64,000 nucleotides of DNA from Conchocele bisecta (lineage: Eukaryota > Mollusca > Bivalvia > Lucinida > Thyasiridae), in assembly GCA_029237695.1 (NCBI GenBank), contig CM055267.1, forward strand, positions 11,807,043 through 11,871,042, written 5' to 3'. Under the pieces are notes generated by a model that saw nothing but the letters and a program-made list of their open reading frames with translations, did not search any database and had not been told where the DNA came from. Made by a program: the position numbers and the translations under genes. Positions 1 through 9,589 of the stretch are shown here, piece after piece (the stretch's first letter is position 1; each line of letters opens with the position of its first letter).

Positions 1-1
1 A

Positions 2-349
2 AGAATAAGTACTTTTTTATAAATAACAAAAAAGTCACTCCCCAAAAAAAATTATTTGATGAAATTCCATGAAATATTGATTTTATTGCGATAAAAACGA
101 TTTTCCTATGTGAATTTAACATGGGGGCTAAAAATAGATTTTTTTAAAATATTTTTTTTTATTTCGTAGACCGATTTTCAAAATCTATCTTTTGTTTTCT
201 TAGTTACATCATTTTCAAGCTATCTCGCCAGGTTTCGGAGTAAATTTTCAAAAAATTCGCAATAAAATCAATATTTGATGGAATTTCATTAAATAATTTT
301 TTTGGGGGAGGGTGACTTTTTTGTTATTGATGAAAAAGTACTTACTTTT
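2..349. repeat. Foldback (long inverted-repeat) element at window start
   Basis: The first ~90 bases and bases 258-349 are imperfect reverse complements. Both arms hold the same landmarks in mirrored order: the AAGTACTT edge, a TTTTTTGTTATT-like tract, a CCCTCCCCC/GGGGGAGGG block, ATTTCATCAAAT and the inner ATTTTATTGCG. The spacer of about 165 bases is AT-rich and non-coding. The arrangement suits a non-autonomous foldback DNA transposon. The left arm reaches the window edge, so its outer end and any target duplication cannot be seen. Confidence 0.75.
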
Positions 350-353
350 AAAT

Positions 354-1334
354 ATTTTTTAGATTTAATGTGTTTAATTGCAAAAAGTTTGTTGGCAGCA
401 AAACGTGGAACAGACAGTAAGAATAGCAAATACGAATTCCGCATTTGCTCTGAACGTTTCGTCAACTTTTGACGTCATTTATGGAAAATATAAATTTTGT
501 AAATATTTTTCATGACATAACACACATCTTCTTAGGTACCAAATCACTTAGCATATGTTAAGGTGTCTATATGTAGCATGAGCATATTTACTATACTGCT
601 AGTTCACTTTTTCACATGGTCAGTAGCAGTCTATTGTCCTATCTCGGATGTGCTGTCCTGTTATCTATTTAGCTGTACAACTAACAACTATTCATTACGC
701 CAACGTCACAGTCAGAAAATAAACACATTATGTAACGTGTCATAAGAACATTTGTCTCAGTGTGATAAATTTATTCCAAGAACTCGCAGCCTTCTTTCCA
801 GTATATCACTTTACTGTTTGTCATTTGATCTGTGAATCGTCTAAACTGTGTTGTTAACCCTTTCACCACTAAATAACTGGAATGGATTGTGTCATGTTAA
901 ATTTTCAACCAATCCAGTCATCACAAAATGATGTTAAGGCTAATTCATTTAAGAAAAAGGGTGTGTTTTTTTCTCTAAAAACATATGAAAATCACTTGCA
1001 AAAAGTGCAGATATACATCTATACTATTTGCAAACACCGCTGTAGTGTTGAAAGGGTCCAAGTCTCTCTGACTGCCCGAGTGATTAGCAGCTGCACTGTT
1101 CACATCAATTAGGCTGATTGTGTCATGTATCAGCTGTTGTTGACCAAATACAAATTGCCTTGTTCTGCGTTGACTGATAACATAACATTCCAGTGTATGC
1201 ACTAAAAATGTAAGTTTAGCTGACATAGTGGTTATTTGCAGCCCATAAAGCAAATAAAAGAACACCAACACATATTGAATGAGACACTGTGCCATTATAT
1301 ACTTTCCACCAAGTACTGCAGTAGAGAAATGGTT
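354..1334. other. Non-coding AT-rich stretch
   Basis: No exon with usable splice sites and no repeat structure was seen. Short open frames on both strands have no protein character. A short match to the centre of the inverted repeat at 2209-2306 (TTCCGCATTTGCT) lies near 440. Confidence 0.5.
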
Positions 1335-1572
1335 ACATGTGGCTGTGACTGGAGAAATGGAGAATTTGTGACCAGTGTAGATCCAGACCAGCCTGTGCAT
1401 CCGCACAGTCTGATCAGGATCTGCACTGTTTGCTATTTCATTAATGCAACACCCGCCATGCTTCTAACAAGAAATATATATCATTATCAGGCCACAGGAG
1501 TGTGTTATTTAATCAGGAGCTACACTGATCACAAATCCCATGTGCACCATTTCTCCATTCACAGCCACATGT
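1335..1572 (+). mobile_element. MITE-like element with ~47-bp terminal inverted repeats (copy 1)
   Basis: The element starts ACATGTGGCTGTGACTGGAG and ends with the reverse complement of that string, with one mismatch in the first 26 bases. The inverted repeat continues inward to the GTGACCAGTGTAG / CTACACTGATCAC pair. The inside carries GATCCAGACCAGCCTGTGCAT and a CTGATCAGGATCTGCACTG segment and has no coding capacity. A second copy in reverse orientation lies at 5559-5801, and degenerate ends lie at 46913, 54858 and about 63246. A non-autonomous DNA transposon is the simplest reading; I did not identify the superfamily. Confidence 0.8.
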
Positions 1573-1984
1573 GTCGTCTCTTCAACCCATGCAGAGTACA
1601 CACTCATTTCTGACTGAGACACTTGTCTTGCCTGTTTGAACTGCTTACACATTGTTTGATGAGCCTTAGTCGGGGTATACGTGCCCACCATCCAGTATCA
1701 TAATGTAACGGATATATACACTACTTTCCTCCGTTTCTAAGGATTTTGGCAAATACATAGCCGTCCAGCCACACATGTGTATGTAGCGTTATCTGTGTTT
1801 TTACTGGCTACACATATCTATAGCATCCATAACTAACAACATACTATGAGACAAGCCATGTAATTTTGTACCTGAGAAGATGAAAAATATTTCCAGAAAC
1901 TGATATTTTTGTTGCGCCCTCTTGTGGACAGCGCGATATAGTTGGCACATCGGCGTCTGTACGTATGTCCGTATGTGGGCCCGT
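1573..1984. other. Non-coding stretch
   Basis: Nothing convincing on either strand. A lone TATGAGACAAGCCATG-like arm near 1846 resembles the outer arms of the foldbacks at 4881 and 40746 but has no partner here. Confidence 0.4.
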
Positions 1985-2216
1985 TTAAGTTTTTTTTGGA
2001 TTTAGGTTAAAGTTTTTAAGAACACTATCTCTGAAACCGCTTCGCCAATTCACTCTAAACTTCAGATGTGTCTTTATCATCATCCATATTTTCATTCTAT
2101 ACTCAACCCGTACGGCACCTGTGTCCAATGTCAAGGTCAAATTATTTGCTTGTTTAGTAGCATCAAATGCCGCGGCTAGCATGACATGCGGGCCGCGGCC
2201 ATCTAGTTTTGTAAAT
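1985..2216 (+). repeat. Dispersed repeat, copy 1
   Basis: Shares an ordered set of blocks with 5083-5262: an ACTT(G/C)A(A/G)AC-like start, CTTTATCATCATC, ATATTTTCA, a CCCAAGGTCAAGGTCAA-like block and a terminal CATCTAG. No coding capacity. The family was recognised only by comparing the two copies in this window. Confidence 0.55.
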
Positions 2217-2306
2217 GATATTGAAAGTTGATGAAATTTTCATAGCAAATGCGGAATTCTGTTCCGCATTTGCTATGAAAATTACATCAACTTTCGATAT
2301 TTACAG
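2209..2306. repeat. Near-perfect inverted repeat (hairpin)
   Basis: AATATCGAAAGTTGATG-type arms flank a core in which TTTTCATAGCAAATGCGGAA is followed at once by TTCT, G and its reverse complement. The total stem is about 45 bp with only a few mismatches. It abuts the dispersed repeat at 1985-2216 and probably marks its end or a nested foldback element. Confidence 0.75.
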
Positions 2307-2394
2307 AAATGATCAAAGTCACATTGCTTGTCTTGTATAACCTCCACCCCTGTATGCATGTGTGTGCATGCGTTGTGCATGTTGCCTGTTCTAG

Positions 2395-2533
2395 GTGACC
2401 TTATGGCGATATCTCTGGTGGACTTGTGCCACCACATCATGGCTGACCGGGCGTCGTCCGTGTGTCCCACCCGCGATACCCCACCCTACTGGCATGCACA
2501 GGTCGACGATACGGGTATATTTGTCATCTACAG
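2395..2533 (+). CDS. Exon A of an FG-GAP/FAM234-like gene (internal exon)
   Basis: An acceptor (TTGCCTGTTCTAG) precedes and a donor (CAG|GTGGGT) follows a 139-base open segment. It carries two bases of an incomplete codon at its start and two at its end. The peptide includes DLMAISLVDLCHH and a more convincing C-terminal part, PPYWHAQVDDTGIFVIY. The dangling AG joins the leading G of exon B at 5358 to give an Arg codon, so the phases agree across the 2.8-kb intron. Base composition is clearly richer in GC than the flanks. I do not recognise the exon alone; it is linked to the gene by phase, strand and position. The upstream exons are outside the window or were not found. Confidence 0.6.
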
Positions 2534-2657
2534 GTGGGTATTATTGAAGTCGGTGTCGCATAACGGGCCATTCTGGCTCAGGGAAATCCAACAAATGTTG
2601 ACCCTTTTTATTCGACCGTTTTTAAAAAACGGTACGTATTATGTTTTACCGCACGGC

Positions 2658-2679
2658 GGGAGGGCGGGCGGCGGGCGGG
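2658..2679 (+). other. Potential G-quadruplex
   Basis: Five GGG tracts lie within 22 bases, with loops of 1, 1, 4 and 1 bases, in a GC-rich patch at the left edge of the ~190-bp tandem repeat region. This fits the usual intramolecular G4 pattern. It lies in the intron after exon A. Confidence 0.6.
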
Positions 2680-2694
2680 CGGACGGCTGAAGAA

Positions 2695-2855
2695 AAAGCG
2701 CATAGTTTATGTACACAACTCCTCCGAAACCGTTCAGTCAATCGATCTGAAACTATACACACGTCTTCTACACATATTGAAGATGTGCACCTTGGTGTTT
2801 TTATGCCGAAAAAATATTTTTTAACAAAAATATCACCTTTTTAACTTAGCCATTT
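2695..2855 (+). repeat. First, interrupted copy of the ~190-bp tandem repeat
   Basis: Same sequence as the monomers at 3715-4650: GTACACAACTCCTCCGAAAC, CGATCTGAAACTAT, CACCTTGGTGTTTTTATGCC and CACCTTTTTAACTTAGCCAT. It is split from the rest of its array by the Helitron-like element at 2856-3714. Confidence 0.85.
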
Positions 2856-3714
2856 TTATGCCCCACCACGATAGTGGAGGGGGCATTTAGTGTTACCCTT
2901 GTCCGTCCGTCCCGTCCGTCCGTCACAAAACTTTAACGCTCGGGTAAATGTCTCATAATTTCTTCATCCTTCGACCGATCTGCTTCATATTTCATATACG
3001 CATTGCTCTAATGGTCCGCTACCGCCCTGTGCCAAATCCACATTCGTCCTGCCCCTGCCAAGCCCAGGGTCAAAGTCACATACTTGGTGCTTCAAAAACT
3101 TTAACGCTCGGGTAAATATCTTATAATTTCTGTTTCCTTTCACGGATCAGCTTCATACTTCATATACGCATTGCTCTAATGGTCCTCAACTGTCCTGTGC
3201 CAAATCCACATTCGTCCTGCCCCCGCCAAGCCCAGGGTCAAGGTCACATACTTGGTGCTTCAAAAACTTTTAACACTCGGGTAAATATCTTATAATTTCT
3301 GTTTCCTTTCACGGATCAGCTTCATACTTCATATACGCATTGCTCTAATGGTCCTCTAATGGTCCTCTACTGTCCTGTGCCAAATCAACATTCGTCCTGC
3401 CCCCGCCAAGCCCAGGGTGAAGGTCACATACTTAGTTCTTCAAAAACGTTAACGCTCGAGTAAATATCTTATAATTTCTGTTCCCTTTCACGGATCAGCT
3501 TCATACTTCATATACGCATTGCTCTAATGGTCCTCTACCGCCCTGTGCTAAATCCACGTTCGTCCTGCCCCCGCCAAGCCCAGGGTCAAGGTCACATACT
3601 TGGTGCTTCAAAAACTTTAATGCTCAGGTAAAAAAAAAATTCACTTGGAATTTGGCCTCATTTATTATCAAAGCGATATGTGGGGCATCCGTGTTCTATG
3701 AACACATTTTCTAG
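2856..3714 (+). mobile_element. Small Helitron/Helentron-like element with ~167-bp tandem core
   Basis: The 5' end is TTATGCCCCACCACG followed by a self-complementary GGAGGGGGCAT, then AGTGTTACC and a CCGT microsatellite. The core is about four tandem ~167-bp units, each with ACTTTAACGCTCGG, TAATTTCTG, CGCATTGCTCTAATGG, CAAATCCACATTCGTCC and CCCAGGGTCAAGGTCACATA. The 3' end has a GTGTTC-TATG-GAACAC hairpin followed by ACATTTTCTAG. Flanking tandem copies give the empty site: the element lies between two Ts with no target duplication, as expected for Helentron-type insertions. It is non-autonomous, with no Rep/helicase coding. It is the older, diverged relative of the 10-36 kb element and resembles pearl/BIV160-type elements of bivalves by my recollection of that family. 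Confidence 0.75.
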
Positions 3715-4650
3715 TTTCTACATTTTTCTATACAATTCTATATACGGTACAGAGTTTGTGTACACAACTCCTCCGAAACCGTTCAGTCGATCGATCTGAA
3801 ACTATGCACACGTCTTCTACACATATTGGAGATGTGCACCTTGGTGTTTTTATGCCGAAAAAATATATTTTAACAAAAATATCACCTTTTTAACTTACCG
3901 GTAGCCATTTTTTCTACATTTTTCTATACAATTCTATATACGGTACAGAGTTTGTGTACACAACTCCTCCGAAACCGTTCAGTCGATCGATCTGAAACTA
4001 TGTACACGTCTTTGTGCACCTTGGTGTTTTTATACGGAAAAAATATTTTTTAACAAAAATATCACCTTTTTAACTTAGCCATTTTTTCTACATTTTTCTA
4101 TACAATTCTATATACGGTACAGAGTTTGTGTACACAACTCTTTTGAATCCGTTCAGTCGATCGTTCTGAAACTATACACACGTCTTCTACACATATTGAA
4201 GATGTGCACCTTGGTGTTTTTATGCCGAAAAATTATTTTTTAACAAAAATATCACCTTTTTAACTTAGCCGTTTTTTCTACATTTTTCTATACAATTCTA
4301 TATACGGTACACAGTTTGTGTGCACAACTCCTCCGAAACCGTTCAGTAGATCGTTCTGAAACTATACACACGTCTTCTACACATATTGAAGATGTGCACC
4401 TTGGTGTTTTTATGCCGAAAAAAGAAAAAATTTTTTATTTTTTAACAAAAATATCACCTTTTTAACTTAGCCATTTGTTCTACATTTTTCTATACAATTC
4501 TATATACGGTACAGAGTTTGTGTACACAACTCCTCCGAAACCGTTCAGTCGATCGTTCTGAAACTATACACACATCTTCTACACATATTGAAGATGTGCA
4601 CCTTGGTGTTTTTATCACCTTTTTAACTTAGCCATTTGTTCTACATTATT
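3715..4650 (+). repeat. Tandem repeat, about five ~190-bp units
   Basis: Units begin near the TTTCTACATTTTTCTATACA block. The GGTACA(G/C)AGTTTGTGT landmark recurs near 3746, 3943, 4117, 4307 and 4508, so periods range from about 174 to 203 bases. Each unit ends CACCTTTTTAACTTAGCC. The last unit lacks the TATGCCGAAAAAATATT part. No unit is coding. Confidence 0.85.
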
Positions 4651-4880
4651 GTATCCAATTCCCTATCATTTCTACTTTACACTCTACTTTTCTATCTCTG
4701 CCTAAATTAGTATACATATTTAGCACAACGAGATGAAGAAATAATGCTATAGACTTTCAAATTCTCATTAATGTTTCTTGCCTTGGTGACAGCTTCACAT
4801 TTCTGCATCTTCGCTGTTTGGCCCATATTCGACGGCGTATTTTGTGACTTGCGGCACTCTTGTTGTTGTGATGATTCACA

Positions 4881-5082
4881 TGTGAGACACGCCATATGAT
4901 TCTGTTCCTTCGAACATCTACGTAATTTCATTAAATATGTTTTCAAAATTTACAATATTTTCCGTAAATGGCATCATAAGTTGACAAAACTTTCAGTACA
5001 TGCATTTAGGATAAATATTGTAAATTTTTAAGACGTATTTAATGAAAATTACGCAAATGTCCGAAGGTACAATTGTGCAAAC
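4881..5082. repeat. Foldback element
   Basis: The left arm (TGAGACACGCCATATGATTC, CCTTCGAACAT, CGTAATTTCATTAAATA) is mirrored by the right arm (TATTTAATGAAAATTACG, ATGTCCGAAGGTACAATTGT) around an AATTTACAATATTT / AATATTGTAAATTT inner pair. The same arms recur in the shorter foldback at 40746-40842. Confidence 0.7.
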
Positions 5083-5262
5083 CTAAGTGCAATTGACTTG
5101 AAACTTCGCACACCTCTTTATCATCATCTATATTTTCAACCTATAGACCATCCATGTGGCCCCCATGCCCAAGGTCAAGGTCAAGTTACTATTAAATAGT
5201 ACAATTGCTCTAATCAGATACATACTGCGACCACCAAATACTTTGTTGGGCAGCAGTCATCT
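5083..5262 (+). repeat. Dispersed repeat, copy 2
   Basis: Relative of 1985-2216: CTTTATCATCATC, ATATTTTCAACCTATAGACC, CCCAAGGTCAAGGTCAAGTT and the terminal GGGCAGCAGTCATCTAG. It ends about 95 bases before exon B. Confidence 0.55.
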
Positions 5263-5357
5263 AGCATAAATAAAATAGTGCTAAAATTGATTTGGTGAAT
5301 TATCCTGAATTGCAATTCATAGTTATTGAGGTAAAGCAGGTTTTATCATGTGACCAG

Positions 5358-5522
5358 GGGCGAGAGAAAGGGTGTGATGGTGCCGCCCATCATTGTGGAT
5401 GTGGACCAAGATGGAGTGGACGACATCATCCTGTCTGCCTACGATGGTAGGGTCATACTGTACGACGGCCGCACACTTGACCACAGGTGGACGGCTGACT
5501 TCCCTGGCATGGAGTCATATGG
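5358..5522 (+). CDS. Exon B: FG-GAP-like repeat exon of a FAM234-like protein
   Basis: The acceptor is ATCATGTGACCAG and the donor is ATGG|GTATGT. The exon adds one leading base, 54 whole codons and two trailing bases. The peptide contains a calcium-binding-loop type motif, VDVDQDGVDDIIL, followed by DGRVILYDGRTLDHRW, which is typical of FG-GAP/VCBS blades in integrin-alpha-like and FAM234 (ITFG3) beta-propellers. It ends ADFPGMESYG. The trailing GG plus the first base of exon C (41588) gives Gly, so the reading frame continues exactly across a 36,065-base intron. The family is known as single-pass membrane proteins with an extracellular propeller; that topology is inferred, since no membrane segment is in this exon. 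Protein starts and ends are outside the window. Confidence 0.85.
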
Positions 5523-5558
5523 GTATGTGGGGCCAGTGGGCAGCAGTCAGGGAATTAC

Positions 5559-5801
5559 ATTGTGGCCGTGACTGGAGATATTGGGCTTTTTGGTTTTGTG
5601 ACCAGCGTAGTTTCTGATCAAATAGCACACTCCTGTAGCCTGATAGCAATATATATAGCTTGTTAGAAGTTTGATGGGTGTTTCATTGATAGAATGGCAA
5701 ACAGTGTGGATCCTGATCAGAATGTGCATATGCACATGCTTATCTGGATCTACACTGGTCGCCAAGCCTGTTAGCCCCATTTCTCCAGTTACAGCCACAG
5801 T
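5559..5801 (-). mobile_element. MITE-like element, inverted copy 2
   Basis: It starts ATTGTGGCCGTGACTGGAG and ends CCAGTTACAGCCACAG, the same terminal repeats as at 1335-1572. The internal markers (GATCCTGATCAG, ATATATATAGCTTGTTAGAAG, GTGTTTCATTGAT) are in reverse complement relative to copy 1. It begins 36 bases after the exon B donor. Confidence 0.8.
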
Positions 5802-6000
5802 CAACTAATCACATAACCCAGATGTGGTATTGTATACAGTGGTCACATCTTACAGAGCTCCAGAAAATGTGCGTATTGGCGTATTTGGCACTTATTTTAG
5901 CAGAATATGCATTGGTTATCAAAAGTGGGAGTACAAAATATTCACAGCAATGTGAAAATACACATTGATTTTCAAATTGAGTTAGTGTAATAAAGTTGAA

Positions 6001-6067
6001 AATTTACTTACTTGAGCTGCAAAAAGCAAACAGTGTTTGCTTTTTTCAGCTCAAATAAGTGAATTTT
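6001..6067. repeat. Hairpin of ~30-bp arms
   Basis: AATTTACTTACTTGAGCTGC and AAAAAGCAAAC are followed by a 3-base loop and by GTTTGCTTTTTTCAGCTCAA and ATAAGTGAATTTT. The hairpin is almost perfect and the surrounding 5800-6550 region holds no gene. Confidence 0.75.
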
Positions 6068-6557
6068 TAAATTTGTTTTATTTTTTATCATGTGTTCCCT
6101 ATTTAATAACAAAGAAAATCAATAATATATTTGTAAAAGTAAAATACACATTGAATTTGAAATATGGAGGTATAATACTCTTCAGATACAAAACTTATCT
6201 GGAGTGCTGATCTTAGGCATCCAGGAATGCTATTGCCATCTCATGTACTCACGATTGTTTGTTATTTGAATGCCCCCTGCACCTGTCAGTATTTGAACAC
6301 TTGATACATGTTTGACTTCATTTGATATTTGATTAACATGATCTGGACATTTAGAAGGTCACTGACATTGTATATCTATTCATTAAAGTTATCCCCTCGC
6401 CGTTGTCCATATATGTGCGTGTGTTTGTATGTCAGTAACACATTTGTCAATAACTCGATTTTGATAATATTCCCTAAAACACTTTCTATATTCCTGTTTG
6501 AAAAAAAACATGATATTTTGCCAGTGGGCGGGGATTGACAAACTGCCGATGATGGAT
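6068..6557. other. Non-coding stretch
   Basis: Intron sequence. The CCCTCGCCGTTGTCCATATA-to-CTGTTTG part (6385-6510) has the wording of degenerate repeat ends seen elsewhere in the window, but I could not match it to a defined element. Confidence 0.4.
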
Positions 6558-6759
6558 CACAGGTGGAAGACTCGGACCTGTGACACGAAGAAAATGACCG
6601 TTACAAAAAATCCATTACCCCACCCACTTGGTCTCATACAGTACTATATTCTCTATCTCTATAAGAGAAGATAGTACTGTATGAGACCAAGTGGGTGGGG
6701 TAATGTGTTTTTTAATAGGCATTTTTTTTTGTGTCATAGGTTCGAGTCTTCCACCTGTG
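6558..6759. mobile_element. Foldback MITE with ~90-bp arms
   Basis: The outer arms are CACAGGTGGAAGACTCG and its complement CGAGTCTTCCACCTGTG. The inner arms run from CCATTACCCCACCCACTTGG to CAGTACTAT and back. The loop between them is a short TCTCTATCTCTATAAGAGA. Nothing coding. Confidence 0.8.
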
Positions 6760-7040
6760 CGATGGATGGGCACAGCATGATGCCGCGATATCTTAACTGA
6801 CCAAGTTTGATATGAATGTTTATCTTGGACAAAAAAAAAAACATGGAAAAAAAATCCTATTTGTTTTCTGTAGCGGCCATATATTTATGCATCTTATTAC
6901 AAGAGGAAGAAACAAATTGAATTTCAAACTTATCTCATCAGTTATCTCCCTGTAGTGGCCATTGTTAATTTGCACTATCTGCATCTTTGTCCTCACTATA
7001 AGACGAAATGTTTCTAGACATTGTGGACGTTATCAAATTT
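6760..7040. other. Non-coding stretch
   Basis: AT-rich intron sequence with a poly-A tract near 6832. Two related lines, CAAATTGAATTTCAAAC and CTATTGATTTAAAAAAAT, suggest degenerate repeat remains. No gene. Confidence 0.4.
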
Positions 7041-7089
7041 CAAAAGTTATTGCAAGAGAAAGAACCCTATTGATTTAAAAAAATAACCA

Positions 7090-7308
7090 GGGGGCCGTTT
7101 CACTAAAATGTTCGTAAGTGCAAAGCTATGATAGTCACATTAACAATGTTTTCTTGTAGAACATTATTGGATTTACATTTATTGAGCATAGGCTTCATAT
7201 GCAGCCTATGCTCAATAAATGTAAATCCATCAATTGAAATTTGCAGATGATCCTATATTTGCACTTACGAACATTTTAGTCGTACGAAGTTTAGTGAAAC
7301 GGGCCCCA
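7090..7308. mobile_element. Foldback MITE, 'GGGGCCGTTTCACTAAA' family, copy 1
   Basis: The ends are GGGGGCCGTTTCACTAAA and TTTAGTGAAACGGGCCCC. Next inside are TGTTCGTAAGTGCAAA and TTTGCACTTACGAACA. The centre is a 60-base palindrome with one mismatch (GGATTTACATTTATTGAGCA outward). Other copies are at 41136-41333, 49764-50015 and about 57670-57955. Confidence 0.85.
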
Positions 7309-7667
7309 GTTAATTATCTCCCCTTGTGTACTGATCATGCCTCAGCTGGCTATATAGTTGTGGAGTGGGGAATGGGACACAGAAGATACAGAAACAAAAT
7401 TATATATCAATTATAGTGTAACATATATTTAACATGATAAGACAAACATAACTACATGTAAGTACAAACATCAGATTCAGCACTATATCAATGCCATCAT
7501 TACGTGGACTTAAATACTACACCAACAATGGCTATGGTAATATGACATATATGTAGCCATGAAATGTATCCAGGCACACAAGCAAGTGAAATATGGTAAA
7601 TTATTGTCTAATAGTCCATGTCGCAATTTGGACTTCGCCAGCAAATTGTCTTCCTATCAACTCGCGT
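7309..7667. other. Non-coding 3' flank of nested gene
   Basis: Downstream of the minus-strand stop codon at 7668. I see no clear AATAAA on the minus strand close to the stop, so the transcript end is not placed. Confidence 0.4.
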
Positions 7668-8934
7668 CTAGCTGTCCCTGTAGAACTCACAGAAAGCACT
7701 GGTCCACCTGTCGGCCGCCCTGTCTCCACTGGTGCTACCCCCTGCTGGTGACCTCTGGCGCGACCTGCCTGACCTCTGTCGGGTCGTCTGCTGCCCCTCT
7801 GGTGTTTCATCCGCCATGGATTCTGTGATAGACTGTGCTACCTCTTGGACCTAAAAATAGGAGCCAATTCATTTTAATTGCATGTCATTTTCACAGACAT
7901 CAATCATGAATGATGACAAGTGAATCTACCTAATAACATGTGACTTTTCATGATAACTATTTACAAACTTTGTGAAACTTTTTGTAAATGACGTCGACAG
8001 TTTGGCAAAATTTTGTGAGCTAATTATCACGATCTAAAAATCAATAACAGTATTTGTAAATATTTTTACATGAAAATTGCACATCACATGGAACAAAATC
8101 AGATGTCTTGTCTTAATCATGTAGGGCTCAACAGTCTTTATTATGATAAACCCATTTCATGCTGAGGATACGCTATTTTATTTGTAGAAAATCATATATG
8201 TTTTCTTTATATGTCGCGACCACCATTTGAACCGTCTCATTGAGACGGTTCAAATGAGTGGTCACAACATATACTTTCATTGAGAAATAACAAAAATAAA
8301 ATTATAACAGTAGAGGTGTATTCAGAATATAATTGGTTAAATACAAGTAACTAATATCAGAATAATCTGCTTGAAATATATTTATATATCAGCATGTTTC
8401 ATCTACCATGCCACAAGCGGATTTATTGGCAACTTAGTCTGAGTGCTAATCTCCTTACCTGGTGCCATTTGCTGGTCTGGTACTGCCTGTACATGTGACG
8501 TACGCCCTCATGGACGGACAGACGGAGGATGGTGTGGAAGTCACGTGACTCGGCCCCGTCCAGCGCGGTGGTCAGCAGTTGGCGACTCAGGGGCACGATC
8601 TGGGTATCTGGAAGGAGATTAGTGAAATGTAGCACATGGGAAGAAAATGAAATGACTACTTGTCTAATGGAAATGTTTCTAGTTCTTTTAAAACATTATT
8701 CTATGTATTCTTGACACTTTCAACAAACTATCCCGTGATATAGATCCAGATGACTATCCAGGACCTATGACTCACACCTGCTAGTTTTATCTTAAATTCA
8801 ATATTCAACGATTTTTACAGTGTGATAGCTCATTATCTATCAAGTAACTTACCAAATGTAGACACCTGTCTGTCAGCGTTGTCATGGGCAACCAGCAGGT
8901 CACGGAGTCCAGCAGCAGCGGTAACAGCGTCCAT
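7668..8934 (-). CDS. Nested three-exon gene, 137 aa, unknown family (copy 1)
   Basis: Minus strand. Exon 1 is 8934-8853 (start MDAVTAAAGLRDLLVAHDNA; 27 codons plus one base; donor TTTG|GTAAGT). Exon 2 is 8607-8459 (acceptor CTCCTTCCAG, donor CACCAG|GTAAGG; contains TQIVPLSRQLLTTALDG and SVHEGVRHMYRQYQTSKWHQ). Exon 3 is 7850-7668 (acceptor TATTTTTAG; starts VQEVAQSITESMADETPEGQ, ends FCEFYRDS and a TAG stop). Lengths 82, 149 and 183 sum to 414, so the frame is closed with no remainder. The N-terminal two thirds look helical; exon 3 is rich in Arg, Ser, Gly and Gln and likely disordered. No signal peptide, membrane segment or known motif seen. A TATA box lies about 100 bases upstream. It sits inside the 36-kb intron of the plus-strand gene. 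Against copy 2 there are four replacement and three silent changes, too few to decide on selection. Confidence 0.7.
8210..8274. repeat. Hairpin in intron 2 of the nested gene
   Basis: ATATGTCGCGACCACCATTT and GAACCGTCTCA are mirrored by TGAGACGGTTC and AAATGAGTGGTCACAACATA, with essentially no loop. It is conserved at 50860-50925 and, noisily, near 58912-58980. Confidence 0.75.
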
Positions 8935-9032
8935 GTTTAAATATGGCTGGTATTGAAGTAGAAATGTGGTGGACTAATACAACTTTCTGGGTTACAGTAG
9001 CAGGAATGGTGACAAAATCCTGGAATCTGCTG

Positions 9033-9040
9033 TTTATATA
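9033..9040 (-). promoter_or_regulatory. TATA box of nested gene copy 1
   Basis: Minus-strand TATATAAA lies 99-106 bases upstream of the ATG at 8934. This leaves room for a start site about 30 bases downstream and a 5' UTR of about 70 bases. The same octamer is conserved at 51685-51692, and a disrupted form is in copy 3 near 59858-59868. Confidence 0.6.
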
Positions 9041-9589
9041 CCTGCCATTTTGGTCATCCTGATAATTAGCACTAATTATGAAGTAATCACCTGAGCTTTG
9101 GTCACATTAGCTATGCCTTTGATCTTATAATAGGTGAACAACATAAGTGTTGCTAATTAGTATCTTTAAGTGTTAATTACCAATTTAAATGTTTGTAACT
9201 GGTACTTGTGATCAAAAGGTTTTCTTTTTAAATGATTTAACTTATGACTTATCTATACTGATTGCCTTAAACAAGACATATACCATCAAAGAAGAAAATT
9301 AATTGGTGCCTGAAGTGCGGTTAATTGGTTATTTGGCATGGTTCCAAAAGAATCTTCCCTGAAAGTGATCTAGTGTGAAAACAGCATAATGGATTTTAAA
9401 ATTCATAAAACAATTTGTTTTGTACATAAATTAAAATCTTTCCCATAAATAACGGTAATTGAAGCCCAGCTAATATCTATTTTGTTCATTATTTTTACTC
9501 AGCCATTTGAACAAAAGGCACATATTATGTCTACTTTATATGAGCAAGTGGGCACAGTTTTCCTCATGATAACTCAAGTTCTACTTGGC
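9041..9589. other. Non-coding 5' flank of nested gene
   Basis: AT-rich sequence upstream of the TATA box, conserved in copy 2 (51693-52290) with small indels. No second gene or clear divergent promoter seen. Confidence 0.4.

Noticed and set aside
5083..5262. Part of the Helitron-like core because of the CCCAAGGTCAAGGTCAAG line
   Set aside because: Other blocks (CTTTATCATCATC, CATCTAG end) match the 1985-2216 repeat and not the 167-bp monomer.
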